Assembly: GCA_035561315.1 (NCBI GenBank)
Contig: DATMXR010000257.1
Coordinates: 1-5,717, forward strand
From: JAEYLA01 sp035561315
GTDB lineage: Bacteria > Bacillota > Clostridia > Christensenellales > CAG-138
DNA: 5,717 bases
Direction of reading: 5' to 3'
Shown here: piece after piece, positions 1 through 5,228 of the stretch
Position numbering within the stretch: the stretch's first letter is position 1
How the letters are laid out: each line of letters opens with the position of its first letter
The notes under the pieces: generated by a model
Seen by the model: the letters and a program-made list of their open reading frames with translations, nothing else
Database searches by the model: none
What the model was told of the DNA's origin: nothing
Made by a program: the position numbers and the translations under genes

Positions 1-1
1 G

Positions 2-805
2 CCCAAGGCCTCGCCTACGCCAAAGCTTTCCCCCACGGCCACGCCGCGCCCCGTGCAGCTTAATGAAAAAGCCGTGCTTTCCATACTGAAGATCAGCGAA
101 GCGCGGCTGGTGGACATCCAGTATGCGGACCTGGACGGCGACGGGGTGAAGGACGCAATCGCCCTGTACCGGGAGGAACCGGCAAGCGGAGGGTACGCGT
201 TCAGGCTGACGGTTTCCGCCGTGAACAGCGCCACGAAAAAGCACCAGGACATCGCCCTGGCGTTTGATATCGGGCTCTTGGGGGACAGCATCAAGCTTAC
301 CGTGTTCCCGGTAAAGAACGGCAGCAGGACGGCCGTATACGCGGTGGCGGGCGGGAAATACGGCGGCACGGTGGAGCATGTGGGGTTCTCGGTGCTGCAG
401 TACGCGAAAAGCGGCTGGAAGGATATTTTCAAGAGATACCGGGACAGCGGGATGGAATACGCGCTGGACATGCAGAATGGCCCTAAGGCGACCTTGACGC
501 TGGAAACCGGAAAGCGCTATATTCTCATCCCCACGGACATTGCGACCTACCGCGCGTCGGGCTGGATCGACGAAAACGGCGATCTGACCCCGGACGCGCG
601 CGTATTTGACGAGCATATCGGCTTTGCCACGCTGACATACGGCGTGGATAACGGCGCCCTTACGCTTGACGGCATGCAGGAGATCCGCGGCCTGCACAAG
701 CTGGACGTGCTGGCCCAGCTCAACACCGTCTGGCGGTACGACGGGACCGATTGGGCCGTTACGGCAAACGTGAAGCCGCTCGCAAGCACGCTGCAAAGCG
801 AATAA
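2..805 (+). CDS. Secreted/lipoprotein-like protein of unknown function, 5' truncated
   Basis: The reading frame is open to the left edge of the window, so the true start lies outside; an in-frame GTG at 53 is only an internal Val codon in my reading. The first visible residues (PKASPTPKLSPTATPRP) are a low-complexity Pro/Thr/Ser/Lys linker, typical of the stretch between a signal peptide or lipobox and a folded extracytoplasmic domain. After it come about 250 residues. They carry an Asp-rich loop DLDGDGVKD (about visible residues 43-51), like the calcium loops of FG-GAP/VCBS or EF-hand-like proteins, and a weaker second one, DENGDLTPD (about 190-198). No catalytic motif or membrane helix is visible, and I do not recognise the family. 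Export is inferred from the linker only, because the signal peptide is not in view. The gene ends in TAA one base before the stop of the convergent YcaQ-like gene. Confidence 0.85.
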   Translation, partial: PKASPTPKLSPTATPRPVQLNEKAVLSILKISEARLVDIQYADLDGDGVKDAIALYREEPASGGYAFRLTVSAVNSATKKHQDIALAFDIGLLGDSIKLTVFPVKNGSRTAVYAVAGGKYGGTVEHVGFSVLQYAKSGWKDIFKRYRDSGMEYALDMQNGPKATLTLETGKRYILIPTDIATYRASGWIDENGDLTPDARVFDEHIGFATLTYGVDNGALTLDGMQEIRGLHKLDVLAQLNTVWRYDGTDWAVTANVKPLASTLQSE

Positions 806-806
806 T

Positions 807-1973
807 CTATTGCGGCTTGCAAAGGTTGAACGCCGCAAGGCGGCTGACCGCGCCGTCCACGGCGCGTCTGACGGTGCCTGACGGCTTGACGTGCGGCTCG
901 TACCAGATATTTTTTACAAGCAGCGTTCCGGCTTTCCGGTCGGCCGCCGCCTCGATTCTCCCGATAAACTCCTCGCCGCAGAGGATCGGCAGGACATAAT
1001 GCCCGTACTTGCGCTGATTTGCAGGCGTATAGATTTCCCACTTGTAGTCAAAATCAAAAAGCGCCCGAATGAGCTTCCGGTCCCACAGCAGGTTGTCGAG
1101 CGGGGCAATGAATTCGCACCGCTTTTTCCACGTTTCGCCCCCCAGGCATCGCTGCGCGAGGTCAAAGTCCGCAGGGAGCATGTAGAGCGCGTCCCGCACG
1201 CCCTCCACCGCAAGCTCCGTGAGTTTCCCTTCGTTCAAAAGCTCACAAAATATGGCCGTCCGTTCGGCGGCGTTCAGGCCGTCGATATTCAGCCACGCGT
1301 CGGACGCGCGGTTCCACAGGAGGCCGACGGCCCCTATCCTGCGCAGCACGCGCCATTTTAAGTGCGCGTGCCCGTCCGGGTACGGGTCGGGGCTTAGGAG
1401 GATTTTTTGCGGGACGCAGTTTTCGATGAGGTCGTAATACTTGATGGCGCCGCTTTTGTGGTGGATACACAGCTCGCCGGTAAAATACAGATGCTCCAGC
1501 GCGGCGCGGGACAGCTTCGTATCGCTCCAGTACCAGCTCACCTTATCCGGCAGGTCGATGTCGGCGGAGCAGCACGGGCCGCGTTCGGCGATTTCCCGCT
1601 TTACGGTATCCCGCACCGCGCTGATTTCAGCGTGGCTGCGCTCCCACTGCCTGTGCCGTTCCCGGCAGCGCGCAAAATACGGCCAGTCCTCCATGGGGAA
1701 AATGGAAAGGTTTTTATCGAAATAGTCGATGAGCGCGCGGTCCTCGTACAAAAGCGCGGAGAGCATCCGCTTGGTAAACCGATTCACGCGGGATTGCAGC
1801 ACCAGCTCGGCGTTCTTTCCGCAGACGTCCACGGGGTCGAACTGGATGCATCCCGCCTGGCGGATAAACTCCAGCGCGCCCTGTTTCCCGCTAAACCGAT
1901 ATCCGCCCAAAAGTCCGTGTTTTCGGAGCAGGAACCGGCGCGCCTGTTTTTTTGTAAGTTTCATCGTTTCCAT
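807..1973 (-). CDS. YcaQ-like winged-helix DNA glycosylase family protein
   Basis: A 388-residue protein of the HTH_42/YcaQ family. Characterised members (E. coli YcaQ/AlkX, Streptomyces AlkZ) are DNA glycosylases that unhook interstrand crosslinks or remove bulky alkylated bases, acting on genomic DNA in the cytoplasm. Near the N terminus is CIQFDPVDV, containing the Q-hydrophobic-D catalytic motif of the YcaQ-like branch (Q44 and D46 from the chosen start), where AlkZ has Q-x-Q. The C-terminal part holds the family signature WEIYTPANQRKYGHYVLPIL and a GRIEAAADR strand. Length is close to the usual roughly 400 residues. I start at ATG 1973, four bases after the TGA of the HAD gene. A TTG at 2018 would add 15 poor-looking residues overlapping that gene and has no Shine-Dalgarno. 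The ATG has only a weak one (AGAGCGGA), so translation probably depends on coupling. ATG 1964 is another possibility. Family is confident; the exact lesion repaired is not. Confidence 0.9.
   Translation of the reverse strand: METMKLTKKQARRFLLRKHGLLGGYRFSGKQGALEFIRQAGCIQFDPVDVCGKNAELVLQSRVNRFTKRMLSALLYEDRALIDYFDKNLSIFPMEDWPYFARCRERHRQWERSHAEISAVRDTVKREIAERGPCCSADIDLPDKVSWYWSDTKLSRAALEHLYFTGELCIHHKSGAIKYYDLIENCVPQKILLSPDPYPDGHAHLKWRVLRRIGAVGLLWNRASDAWLNIDGLNAAERTAIFCELLNEGKLTELAVEGVRDALYMLPADFDLAQRCLGGETWKKRCEFIAPLDNLLWDRKLIRALFDFDYKWEIYTPANQRKYGHYVLPILCGEEFIGRIEAAADRKAGTLLVKNIWYEPHVKPSGTVRRAVDGAVSRLAAFNLCKPQ
810..838. other. 7-bp inverted repeat over the convergent gene ends
   Basis: TTGCGGC (810-816) and GCCGCAA (832-838) form a perfect 7-bp dyad with a 15-nt loop. 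It sits just after the + strand lipoprotein-like gene and covers the last codons of the minus-strand YcaQ-like gene. Neither side has a real T tract (the minus strand continues TAGATTATT), so it is at best a weak, possibly bidirectional, 3'-end hairpin. It is the only candidate I see for stopping transcription between these two genes. Confidence 0.35.
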
Positions 1974-1977
1974 ACTG

Positions 1978-2655
1978 TCATCCGCTCTGTGATGATAGGC
2001 CGAGCAGTCCGCGGTCAAACGCCCGGAAATCCGGGATCACCTGCCGCACCTGCGGGAGTTTTATGGACCCTTCCGCCTTGCGGACGGCGACGATGCGCTT
2101 TGCGCCCGCGCGGGCCGCAGCCTCCAGGCCGGTATCGGAATCCTCAAATATCAGGCAATCCGAAGGCGAAGCGTGGATCGCCGCCGCGGCCTTTATATAC
2201 ATATCGGGGTGGGGTTTGGGCAGGGTCTCGCCGTCGTCGTACGCCACGTTTTTGATGTCGAACCAGCGGTACAACTCATAGTGGCTGAAATAGAACTCGA
2301 TATTGGACCATATGGAGGCCGTCGCGATATTGAGCGGGTATCCGCGTTTTTTTAATTCATCCAGCAGCGCCGCAAGGCCGTCCGCCAGCTTTAGACGCGC
2401 CCGGCGGGAAAGCTTGCGGTAAATCTCTTCCTTCCGTTCGGAAAGCGCCGCGGAGTCCCGCTCCGGCAATGTTTTTCCCGCGAATTCCGTGATGATGGCG
2501 AGGTTGCTGTTGCCTAAGGTCACGCGGGTAAGCGTTTCCTCCGTCAAGCGGAGGCCCCACGCTTCAAGCGCCAGGGCCGCCCACGCGTTCCTGTTTACCT
2601 CGCTGTCCATGACCATTGTGCCGTTGAAATCAAATAGTATCCCGGAAAATCCCAT
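1978..2655 (-). CDS. HAD-superfamily hydrolase, beta-phosphoglucomutase/phosphatase-like, DxNGT variant
   Basis: A 225-residue cytoplasmic HAD hydrolase with a helical C1 cap (about residues 15-85), the architecture of beta-phosphoglucomutase-like and phosphoglycolate-type phosphatases. Motif I is FDFNGT (nucleophile D9, with N11 where most relatives have the second Asp). Motif II is IATAS (T112), motif III the Lys of LPKPHPDMY (K147), motif IV IFEDSDTG (E171, D172, D174). The nucleophile and the Mg-binding acidic residues are present, so it is probably active, most likely on a small phosphorylated metabolite that cannot be named from sequence. The Asp-to-Asn change removes the usual general acid/base. 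I recall FDFNGT proteins as a recurring group in Firmicutes, so it is probably a subfamily trait, not a broken gene. ATG 2655 has AGGAG at 2663-2667 with a 7-nt spacer. The YcaQ-like gene follows 4 nt after the stop, suggesting one transcript. Confidence 0.92.
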   Translation of the reverse strand: MGFSGILFDFNGTMVMDSEVNRNAWAALALEAWGLRLTEETLTRVTLGNSNLAIITEFAGKTLPERDSAALSERKEEIYRKLSRRARLKLADGLAALLDELKKRGYPLNIATASIWSNIEFYFSHYELYRWFDIKNVAYDDGETLPKPHPDMYIKAAAAIHASPSDCLIFEDSDTGLEAAARAGAKRIVAVRKAEGSIKLPQVRQVIPDFRAFDRGLLGLSSQSG

Positions 2656-2694
2656 TTGCGCGCTCCTGTATTACATTCATACAGCATCTATACT

Positions 2695-2700
2695 ATCATA
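2695..2700 (-). promoter_or_regulatory. Possible -10 box of the HAD-YcaQ operon
   Basis: Read on the minus strand, TATGAT (5/6 to TATAAT) lies about 40 nt upstream of the HAD start in the 83-bp gap after the GNAT gene. No convincing -35 is found 16-18 nt further upstream and there is no TGn extension, so this is a weak call. Readthrough from the GNAT gene is the alternative, since no good terminator separates them. Confidence 0.3.
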
Positions 2701-2738
2701 AAATCGGCGCAAAAGGGGAACCGATACGGCGGACAGCC

Positions 2739-3245
2739 TCAGAGGTCTTGCGGCAGCTCCTTTTTCATCATGACCGCGGGCAAGCTTTTTCCGGCCCAAT
2801 TCAGCGTGATCTCGCGGACTTTTATAAACCCGCGGCTGCGCCAGAAAGGAAGCGCGGAATTGCTATAGCCCGTAACGACGTCTATCCGGATGGATGTGCT
2901 GCCGCGCGCTTTTACGTACGCCTCCATCGCCCGGTAGATTTGCTTCCCCAAGCCTTTATTTTGGTAATCGCGGCGCAGCATCATAAGGGACAGATACGTT
3001 TCCTCGCCGAGCCTGACATCCGCTATTCCAATGACGCTGCCGGAATGCTTTTCCACAACCTTGCAGGAGCAAAAACCGGCGGCCTTCATGGCCTCCAGCT
3101 CGCTTTGCAGCCACGCAGATGTCACGGCATTGCGGCCCGTATGATGCAGCAGAAAGTCTTTGTTGGATTGATAGACCGCAAGAACCGCGCCGAGGTCTGT
3201 TGGCTCCACGGCGTCTATAGAAAACCCGTCCGTTTCAAAAATCAC
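2739..3245 (-). CDS. GNAT-family N-acetyltransferase
   Basis: About 168 residues with the GNAT fold, which transfers an acetyl group from acetyl-CoA to an amine. Strand 4 and motif A read YLSLMMLRRDYQNKGLGKQIY, containing the pyrophosphate-binding Q-x-x-G-x-G loop (QNKGLG, about residues 95-100). Motif B is seen as NSALPFWRSRGF (about 129-140), the usual helix and strand near the CoA. The length is standard for a single-domain member and the substrate cannot be told. Start choice: AAAGGAG (3253-3259) lies only 1 nt from ATG 3251 but 7 nt from GTG 3245, two codons in, so I place the start at GTG; ATG 3251 would add Met-Gly. An extended -10 promoter lies just upstream, so the gene is transcribed on its own or into the HAD gene 83 bp further on. 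The pairing with the HAD-YcaQ genes need not be functional. Confidence 0.92.
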   Translation of the reverse strand: MIFETDGFSIDAVEPTDLGAVLAVYQSNKDFLLHHTGRNAVTSAWLQSELEAMKAAGFCSCKVVEKHSGSVIGIADVRLGEETYLSLMMLRRDYQNKGLGKQIYRAMEAYVKARGSTSIRIDVVTGYSNSALPFWRSRGFIKVREITLNWAGKSLPAVMMKKELPQDL

Positions 3246-3252
3246 GCCCATG

Positions 3253-3259
3253 CTCCTTT
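3253..3259 (-). promoter_or_regulatory. Ribosome binding site of the GNAT gene (decides the start)
   Basis: AAAGGAG on the minus strand is a strong Shine-Dalgarno. It is 1 nt from ATG 3251, too close for normal initiation, and 7 nt from the in-frame GTG at 3245, which is optimal spacing. This favours GTG as the real start. Confidence 0.7.
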
Positions 3260-3272
3260 ATTTTGTAGCTCC

Positions 3273-3281
3273 ATTATAGCA
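3273..3281 (-). promoter_or_regulatory. Extended -10 promoter of the GNAT gene
   Basis: On the minus strand the sequence reads TGCTATAAT, a consensus -10 (TATAAT) with the TGn extension. The region 16-18 nt upstream shows no -35 resembling TTGACA, which is typical of extended -10 promoters. The predicted start of transcription would be near 3266, giving a leader of about 20 nt before the GTG. It lies directly after the terminator of the upstream operon, as expected for an independent transcription unit. Confidence 0.65.
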
Positions 3282-3307
3282 TGGCTTCTTTGAAAGCGCG
3301 TTTGAGC

Positions 3308-3348
3308 AAAAAAAAGGAAAGCATCCGTTGCGGCAGCAGAACGGATGC
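3308..3348 (-). terminator. Intrinsic terminator of the small-protein/HD operon
   Basis: Beginning 4 nt after the HD gene stop on the minus strand, GCATCCGTT and AACGGATGC form a perfect 9-bp stem (arms 3340-3348 and 3321-3329) around a 10-nt loop. It is followed by TTTCC and a run of eight T. This is a textbook Rho-independent terminator that separates the HD operon from the GNAT gene. Confidence 0.92.
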
Positions 3349-3352
3349 CCGC

Positions 3353-3970
3353 TCAGCGTCCGCATTTTCTCAGAAACAGGGCGATCACGGCCTCTTCCTT
3401 TTCCCGGTCGCCGTTTGTCCTGCCCAGGCGGTCGCAGAGGCCGAGCAGCGCCACCTCTTCGATATCCGCGCTGCGCAGCATGCCGCTGATATCCGCAAAC
3501 GGGAGATCGTTCACCACGAACAGGATCTGCATATGGTAGCGTATCAGCGCGCATACCCGCCGGATAAACGCGTGATCCTCAGTGAAGGTCTCCAAAAATT
3601 CGCGGCCCAGCTTTTCGCCCAGCTTGTCGTGATCATAGGAGGTGATTTTGCCCTTCCGGTTTTTCGTGGTGCCGGGCTTGCCGATATCGTGCAGCAGCGC
3701 CGCCCACATGAACGCGGCGGGGTCGCGGCTTTGCGCCCGGGCCTGTGCCGCAAAGTCCACCACCAAGAGCGTATGGTTCCATACGCTGCCTTCCGGGTGG
3801 TGGATGGGGGATTGCTCCGTGCTTTTGAGCCGGTGCAGCATGCAAAACGGATGCCGCTGGAACGCGGGGGCATTGGAGACCTCCTCCAGGTAGGCTGACG
3901 GCGCGGTATCGTGCAGCAGATGCCTGCCCGTTTCCCAATACAGCGCGCAGAGCGGGTCAGCGCGGGTCAT
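3353..3970 (-). CDS. Stand-alone HD-domain phosphohydrolase (Cca-type HD)
   Basis: A 205-residue cytoplasmic protein made almost entirely of an HD metal-dependent phosphohydrolase domain. Likely metal ligands are H66 (in VWNHTLLVVD), the H94-D95 pair in ALLHDIGKPGTT, H114 (YDHDKLGEKLG), H146 (IRYHM) and D180. The HHPEGSVWNHT segment and the GKITSYDHDK segment closely follow the HD region of bacterial tRNA CCA-adding enzymes, but the N-terminal nucleotidyltransferase domain is absent. It is not a Cca enzyme, and its substrate (a nucleotide, cyclic phosphate or RNA end) is unknown. The first roughly 50 residues form a helical lead-in that matches no catalytic domain I know. The ATG at 3970 overlaps the end of the upstream small gene by 14 nt and lacks a well-spaced Shine-Dalgarno, pointing to translational coupling. 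A strong terminator follows. Confidence 0.9.
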   Translation of the reverse strand: MTRADPLCALYWETGRHLLHDTAPSAYLEEVSNAPAFQRHPFCMLHRLKSTEQSPIHHPEGSVWNHTLLVVDFAAQARAQSRDPAAFMWAALLHDIGKPGTTKNRKGKITSYDHDKLGEKLGREFLETFTEDHAFIRRVCALIRYHMQILFVVNDLPFADISGMLRSADIEEVALLGLCDRLGRTNGDREKEEAVIALFLRKCGR

Positions 3971-4100
3971 CCGCGCCCCGGTCCCCTGCGCCGAACACCG
4001 CCCGGGCGCTTTCCGCCTGGGGATCGTGCTTTACATGCTTGGAGCGGAACTTGCCGTCCTCCTTCTTTTTGTTGCGGGTGCTTGCTTTTTTGTTTCCCAT
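3957..4100 (-). CDS. Small basic protein (47 aa), first gene of the HD operon
   Basis: The start is ATG 4100, with AAGGAG (4107-4112) at a 6-nt spacing. An upstream in-frame start at 4148 would add 16 residues across this ribosome binding site and is rejected. The product is 47 residues with 8 Lys, 5 Arg and 2 His against 7 acidic residues. It has a Lys/Asn/Arg-rich N-terminal third (MGNKKASTRNKKKEDGKF) and a patterned middle, KHVKHDPQAESARAVFG. It has no signal peptide, membrane helix or Cys. The composition suggests nucleic-acid or ribosome contact, but that is inference. From memory it resembles short Lys-rich clostridial proteins named CPC_1213 family, which I could not verify. Its TGA lies inside the HD gene (14-nt overlap, different frame), so the two are co-translated. 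It is divergent from the LysR regulator. Confidence 0.8.
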   Translation of the reverse strand: MGNKKASTRNKKKEDGKFRSKHVKHDPQAESARAVFGAGDRGADDPR

Positions 4101-4106
4101 AGCCGT

Positions 4107-4112
4107 CTCCTT
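4107..4112 (-). promoter_or_regulatory. Ribosome binding site of the small basic protein
   Basis: AAGGAG on the minus strand, 6 nt before ATG 4100. It is strong and well placed, and it is the main argument that the 47-residue gene is real and that the longer frame from 4148 is not the start. Confidence 0.8.
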
Positions 4113-4152
4113 TTTAAGCGTTTGCCTGTAGCTTTCGCGCAACGGCAAAAGA

Positions 4153-4172
4153 GTATGCTTAAAGCCGCATAC
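4153..4172. promoter_or_regulatory. Inverted repeat GTATGC-N8-GCATAC, possible operator
   Basis: A perfect 6-bp dyad with an 8-bp centre, 20 bp in all, lying 53 bp upstream of the small-protein start in the intergenic region shared with the LysR gene. The size and symmetry suit a dimeric regulator site, such as the divergent LysR protein. It could also be a leader hairpin of the small-protein transcript. No -10/-35 pair for the minus-strand operon is recognisable nearby, so its position relative to a promoter is unknown. Confidence 0.4.
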
Positions 4173-4233
4173 CTGCCTGCCGAAAAAATGCCTTGCGTAA
4201 TTTTGATATTACAGGAGCTTTCCTTCGCGGGCC

Positions 4234-4247
4234 TTGAATTTTTTCAA
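4234..4247. promoter_or_regulatory. TTGAA-N4-TTCAA dyad, candidate LysR-type box
   Basis: Arms TTGAA and TTCAA flank four T residues and include a T-N11-A pattern (T4235, A4247), the loose signature of LysR-family binding sites. It covers the proposed -35 of the LysR gene, a placement fitting negative autoregulation. The site is AT-rich and short, so chance is a real alternative. Confidence 0.35.
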
Positions 4248-4262
4248 AATGCGGTATACGAT
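4234..4262 (+). promoter_or_regulatory. Likely promoter of the LysR-family gene
   Basis: TTGAAT (4234-4239) and TACGAT (4257-4262) are separated by exactly 17 bp, each matching the sigma-A/sigma-70 consensus at 4 of 6 positions. The start of transcription would be near 4269, about 60 nt before the ATG. No better pair is visible on this strand in the gap. Confidence 0.45.
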
Positions 4263-4318
4263 AAAGCCATCGATTATAAAAACGCATATTTATCATTGCT
4301 GACATGCTAAAAAGTAAT

Positions 4319-4323
4319 GAGGT
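4319..4323 (+). promoter_or_regulatory. Ribosome binding site of the LysR-family gene
   Basis: GAGGT, 6 nt before the ATG at 4330, is complementary to the 16S rRNA 3' end and supports that start. Confidence 0.6.
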
Positions 4324-4329
4324 AGCGAT

Positions 4330-5202
4330 ATGAGCATCCAGAAATACATGGCGCTGTTAAAGACGGCGGAATTCGGCAGCTTTACGAAGGCGGCGCAGCT
4401 ATTGGGCTATACGCAGTCCGGCGTGAGCCACATGATCAACGACCTGGAGAAGGAGTGGAACATCTCGCTGCTGGAGCGGGACCGTTCCGGCGTGCGCATC
4501 ACGTCGGACGGGCAAAAGCTTTTGCCCTATGTGGCTGCGGTATGCGCCGCGCAGGATAAGCTGCTCAATGAAATCGACGAATTGCACGGGCTGCAGTCCG
4601 GTCTGATCCGCATCGGCACGTTTTCCAGCGTGGCGACGCACTGGCTTCCCAACATGATTAAGCTGTTTCAAAAAGCATATCCCAACATCGAGTTCGAGCT
4701 GCTGCTGGGCGATTATATGGAGATCGAAAACTGGATCATGCAGGGCCGCGTGGACTGCGGGTTTTTAAGGCTGCCCACCAAGCTGGAGCTCGAAAGCATT
4801 TATCTGGAACGGGACCGGCTGCTTGTGATATTGCCGGAGGACCATCCCCTTGCGGGGCTGGAGCGGTTCCCGTTAAGCGGCCTTGAGGGCGCGCCGTTCC
4901 TGCTGCTGGAAAAAGGGGAAAAGACGGAGATCTCCCGCATATTCGAGGAGCACCATATCACCCCCAACATCCGCTTTACCACATGGGACGATTACGCCAT
5001 TATGTCCATGGTGGAAAACGGCCTGGGCATCAGCATATTGCCCGAACTGATACTGCGGCGCATCCCATACCGCATCGCCAAGCGGGAGTTGGAGGTTCCC
5101 GCGTACCGGCGCATCGGCTTCGTGATGAAAAATCAGGACAGCGTTTCCGTCGCGGTGAAACGCTTCCTGGATTATTTGCAATACAGAAATCAGGCGACCT
5201 GA
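4330..5202 (+). CDS. LysR-family transcriptional regulator
   Basis: A 290-residue DNA-binding regulator of standard LysR length. Residues about 2-60 are the winged helix-turn-helix: FGSFTKAAQLLGYTQSGVSH contains the recognition-helix region, then DLEKEWNISLLERDRSG and VRITSDGQKLL form the wing and the end of the domain. A linker helix (about 65-90) leads into the periplasmic-binding-protein-like effector domain (about 91-285), beginning GLIRIGTFSSVATHWLP, with RVDCGFLRLP and a VENGLGISILPE strand-helix as usual in the family. The ligand is not predictable. It is transcribed divergently from the small-protein/HD operon, the classic arrangement in which such regulators control the neighbour and themselves. 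Two dyads in the shared gap are candidate sites. The GH4 gene downstream is convergent, so control of it cannot be inferred from position. No terminator is evident in the 26-bp gap after it. Confidence 0.95.
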   Translation: MSIQKYMALLKTAEFGSFTKAAQLLGYTQSGVSHMINDLEKEWNISLLERDRSGVRITSDGQKLLPYVAAVCAAQDKLLNEIDELHGLQSGLIRIGTFSSVATHWLPNMIKLFQKAYPNIEFELLLGDYMEIENWIMQGRVDCGFLRLPTKLELESIYLERDRLLVILPEDHPLAGLERFPLSGLEGAPFLLLEKGEKTEISRIFEEHHITPNIRFTTWDDYAIMSMVENGLGISILPELILRRIPYRIAKRELEVPAYRRIGFVMKNQDSVSVAVKRFLDYLQYRNQAT

Positions 5203-5228
5203 TCGGTTCTGTTTGGCTCTGTCGGGGA

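Noticed and set aside
2022..2035. CCCGGA-AA-TCCGGG palindrome
   Set aside because: Lies inside the HAD coding region near its 3' end with no T tract; GC-rich coding sequence gives such dyads by chance.
1407..2255. Long + strand open frame opposite the YcaQ-like and HAD genes
   Set aside because: Its translation is Arg/Pro/Ala-rich with no family features; it is the complement of two well-supported genes in GC-rich DNA.
2703..2725. ATCGG/CCGAT hairpin after the GNAT gene as a terminator
   Set aside because: 5-bp stem, 13-nt loop and only three T after it on the minus strand; too weak to call.
3281..3898. 205-codon + strand open frame opposite the HD gene
   Set aside because: It begins in the terminator/promoter region and mirrors the HD gene, which has clear metal-binding motifs; no domain is seen in the + strand product.
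4203..4231. TTGATA as a -35 box for the LysR gene
   Set aside because: Good -35 match but GC-rich sequence (around CGCGGG) where the -10 should be, at 16-18 bp spacing.
4026..4310. 94-codon + strand frame opposite the small basic gene, with a hydrophobic N terminus
   Set aside because: The hydrophobic start is the complement of the Lys-rich codons of the small gene; there is no ribosome binding site and it runs through the divergent regulatory region.
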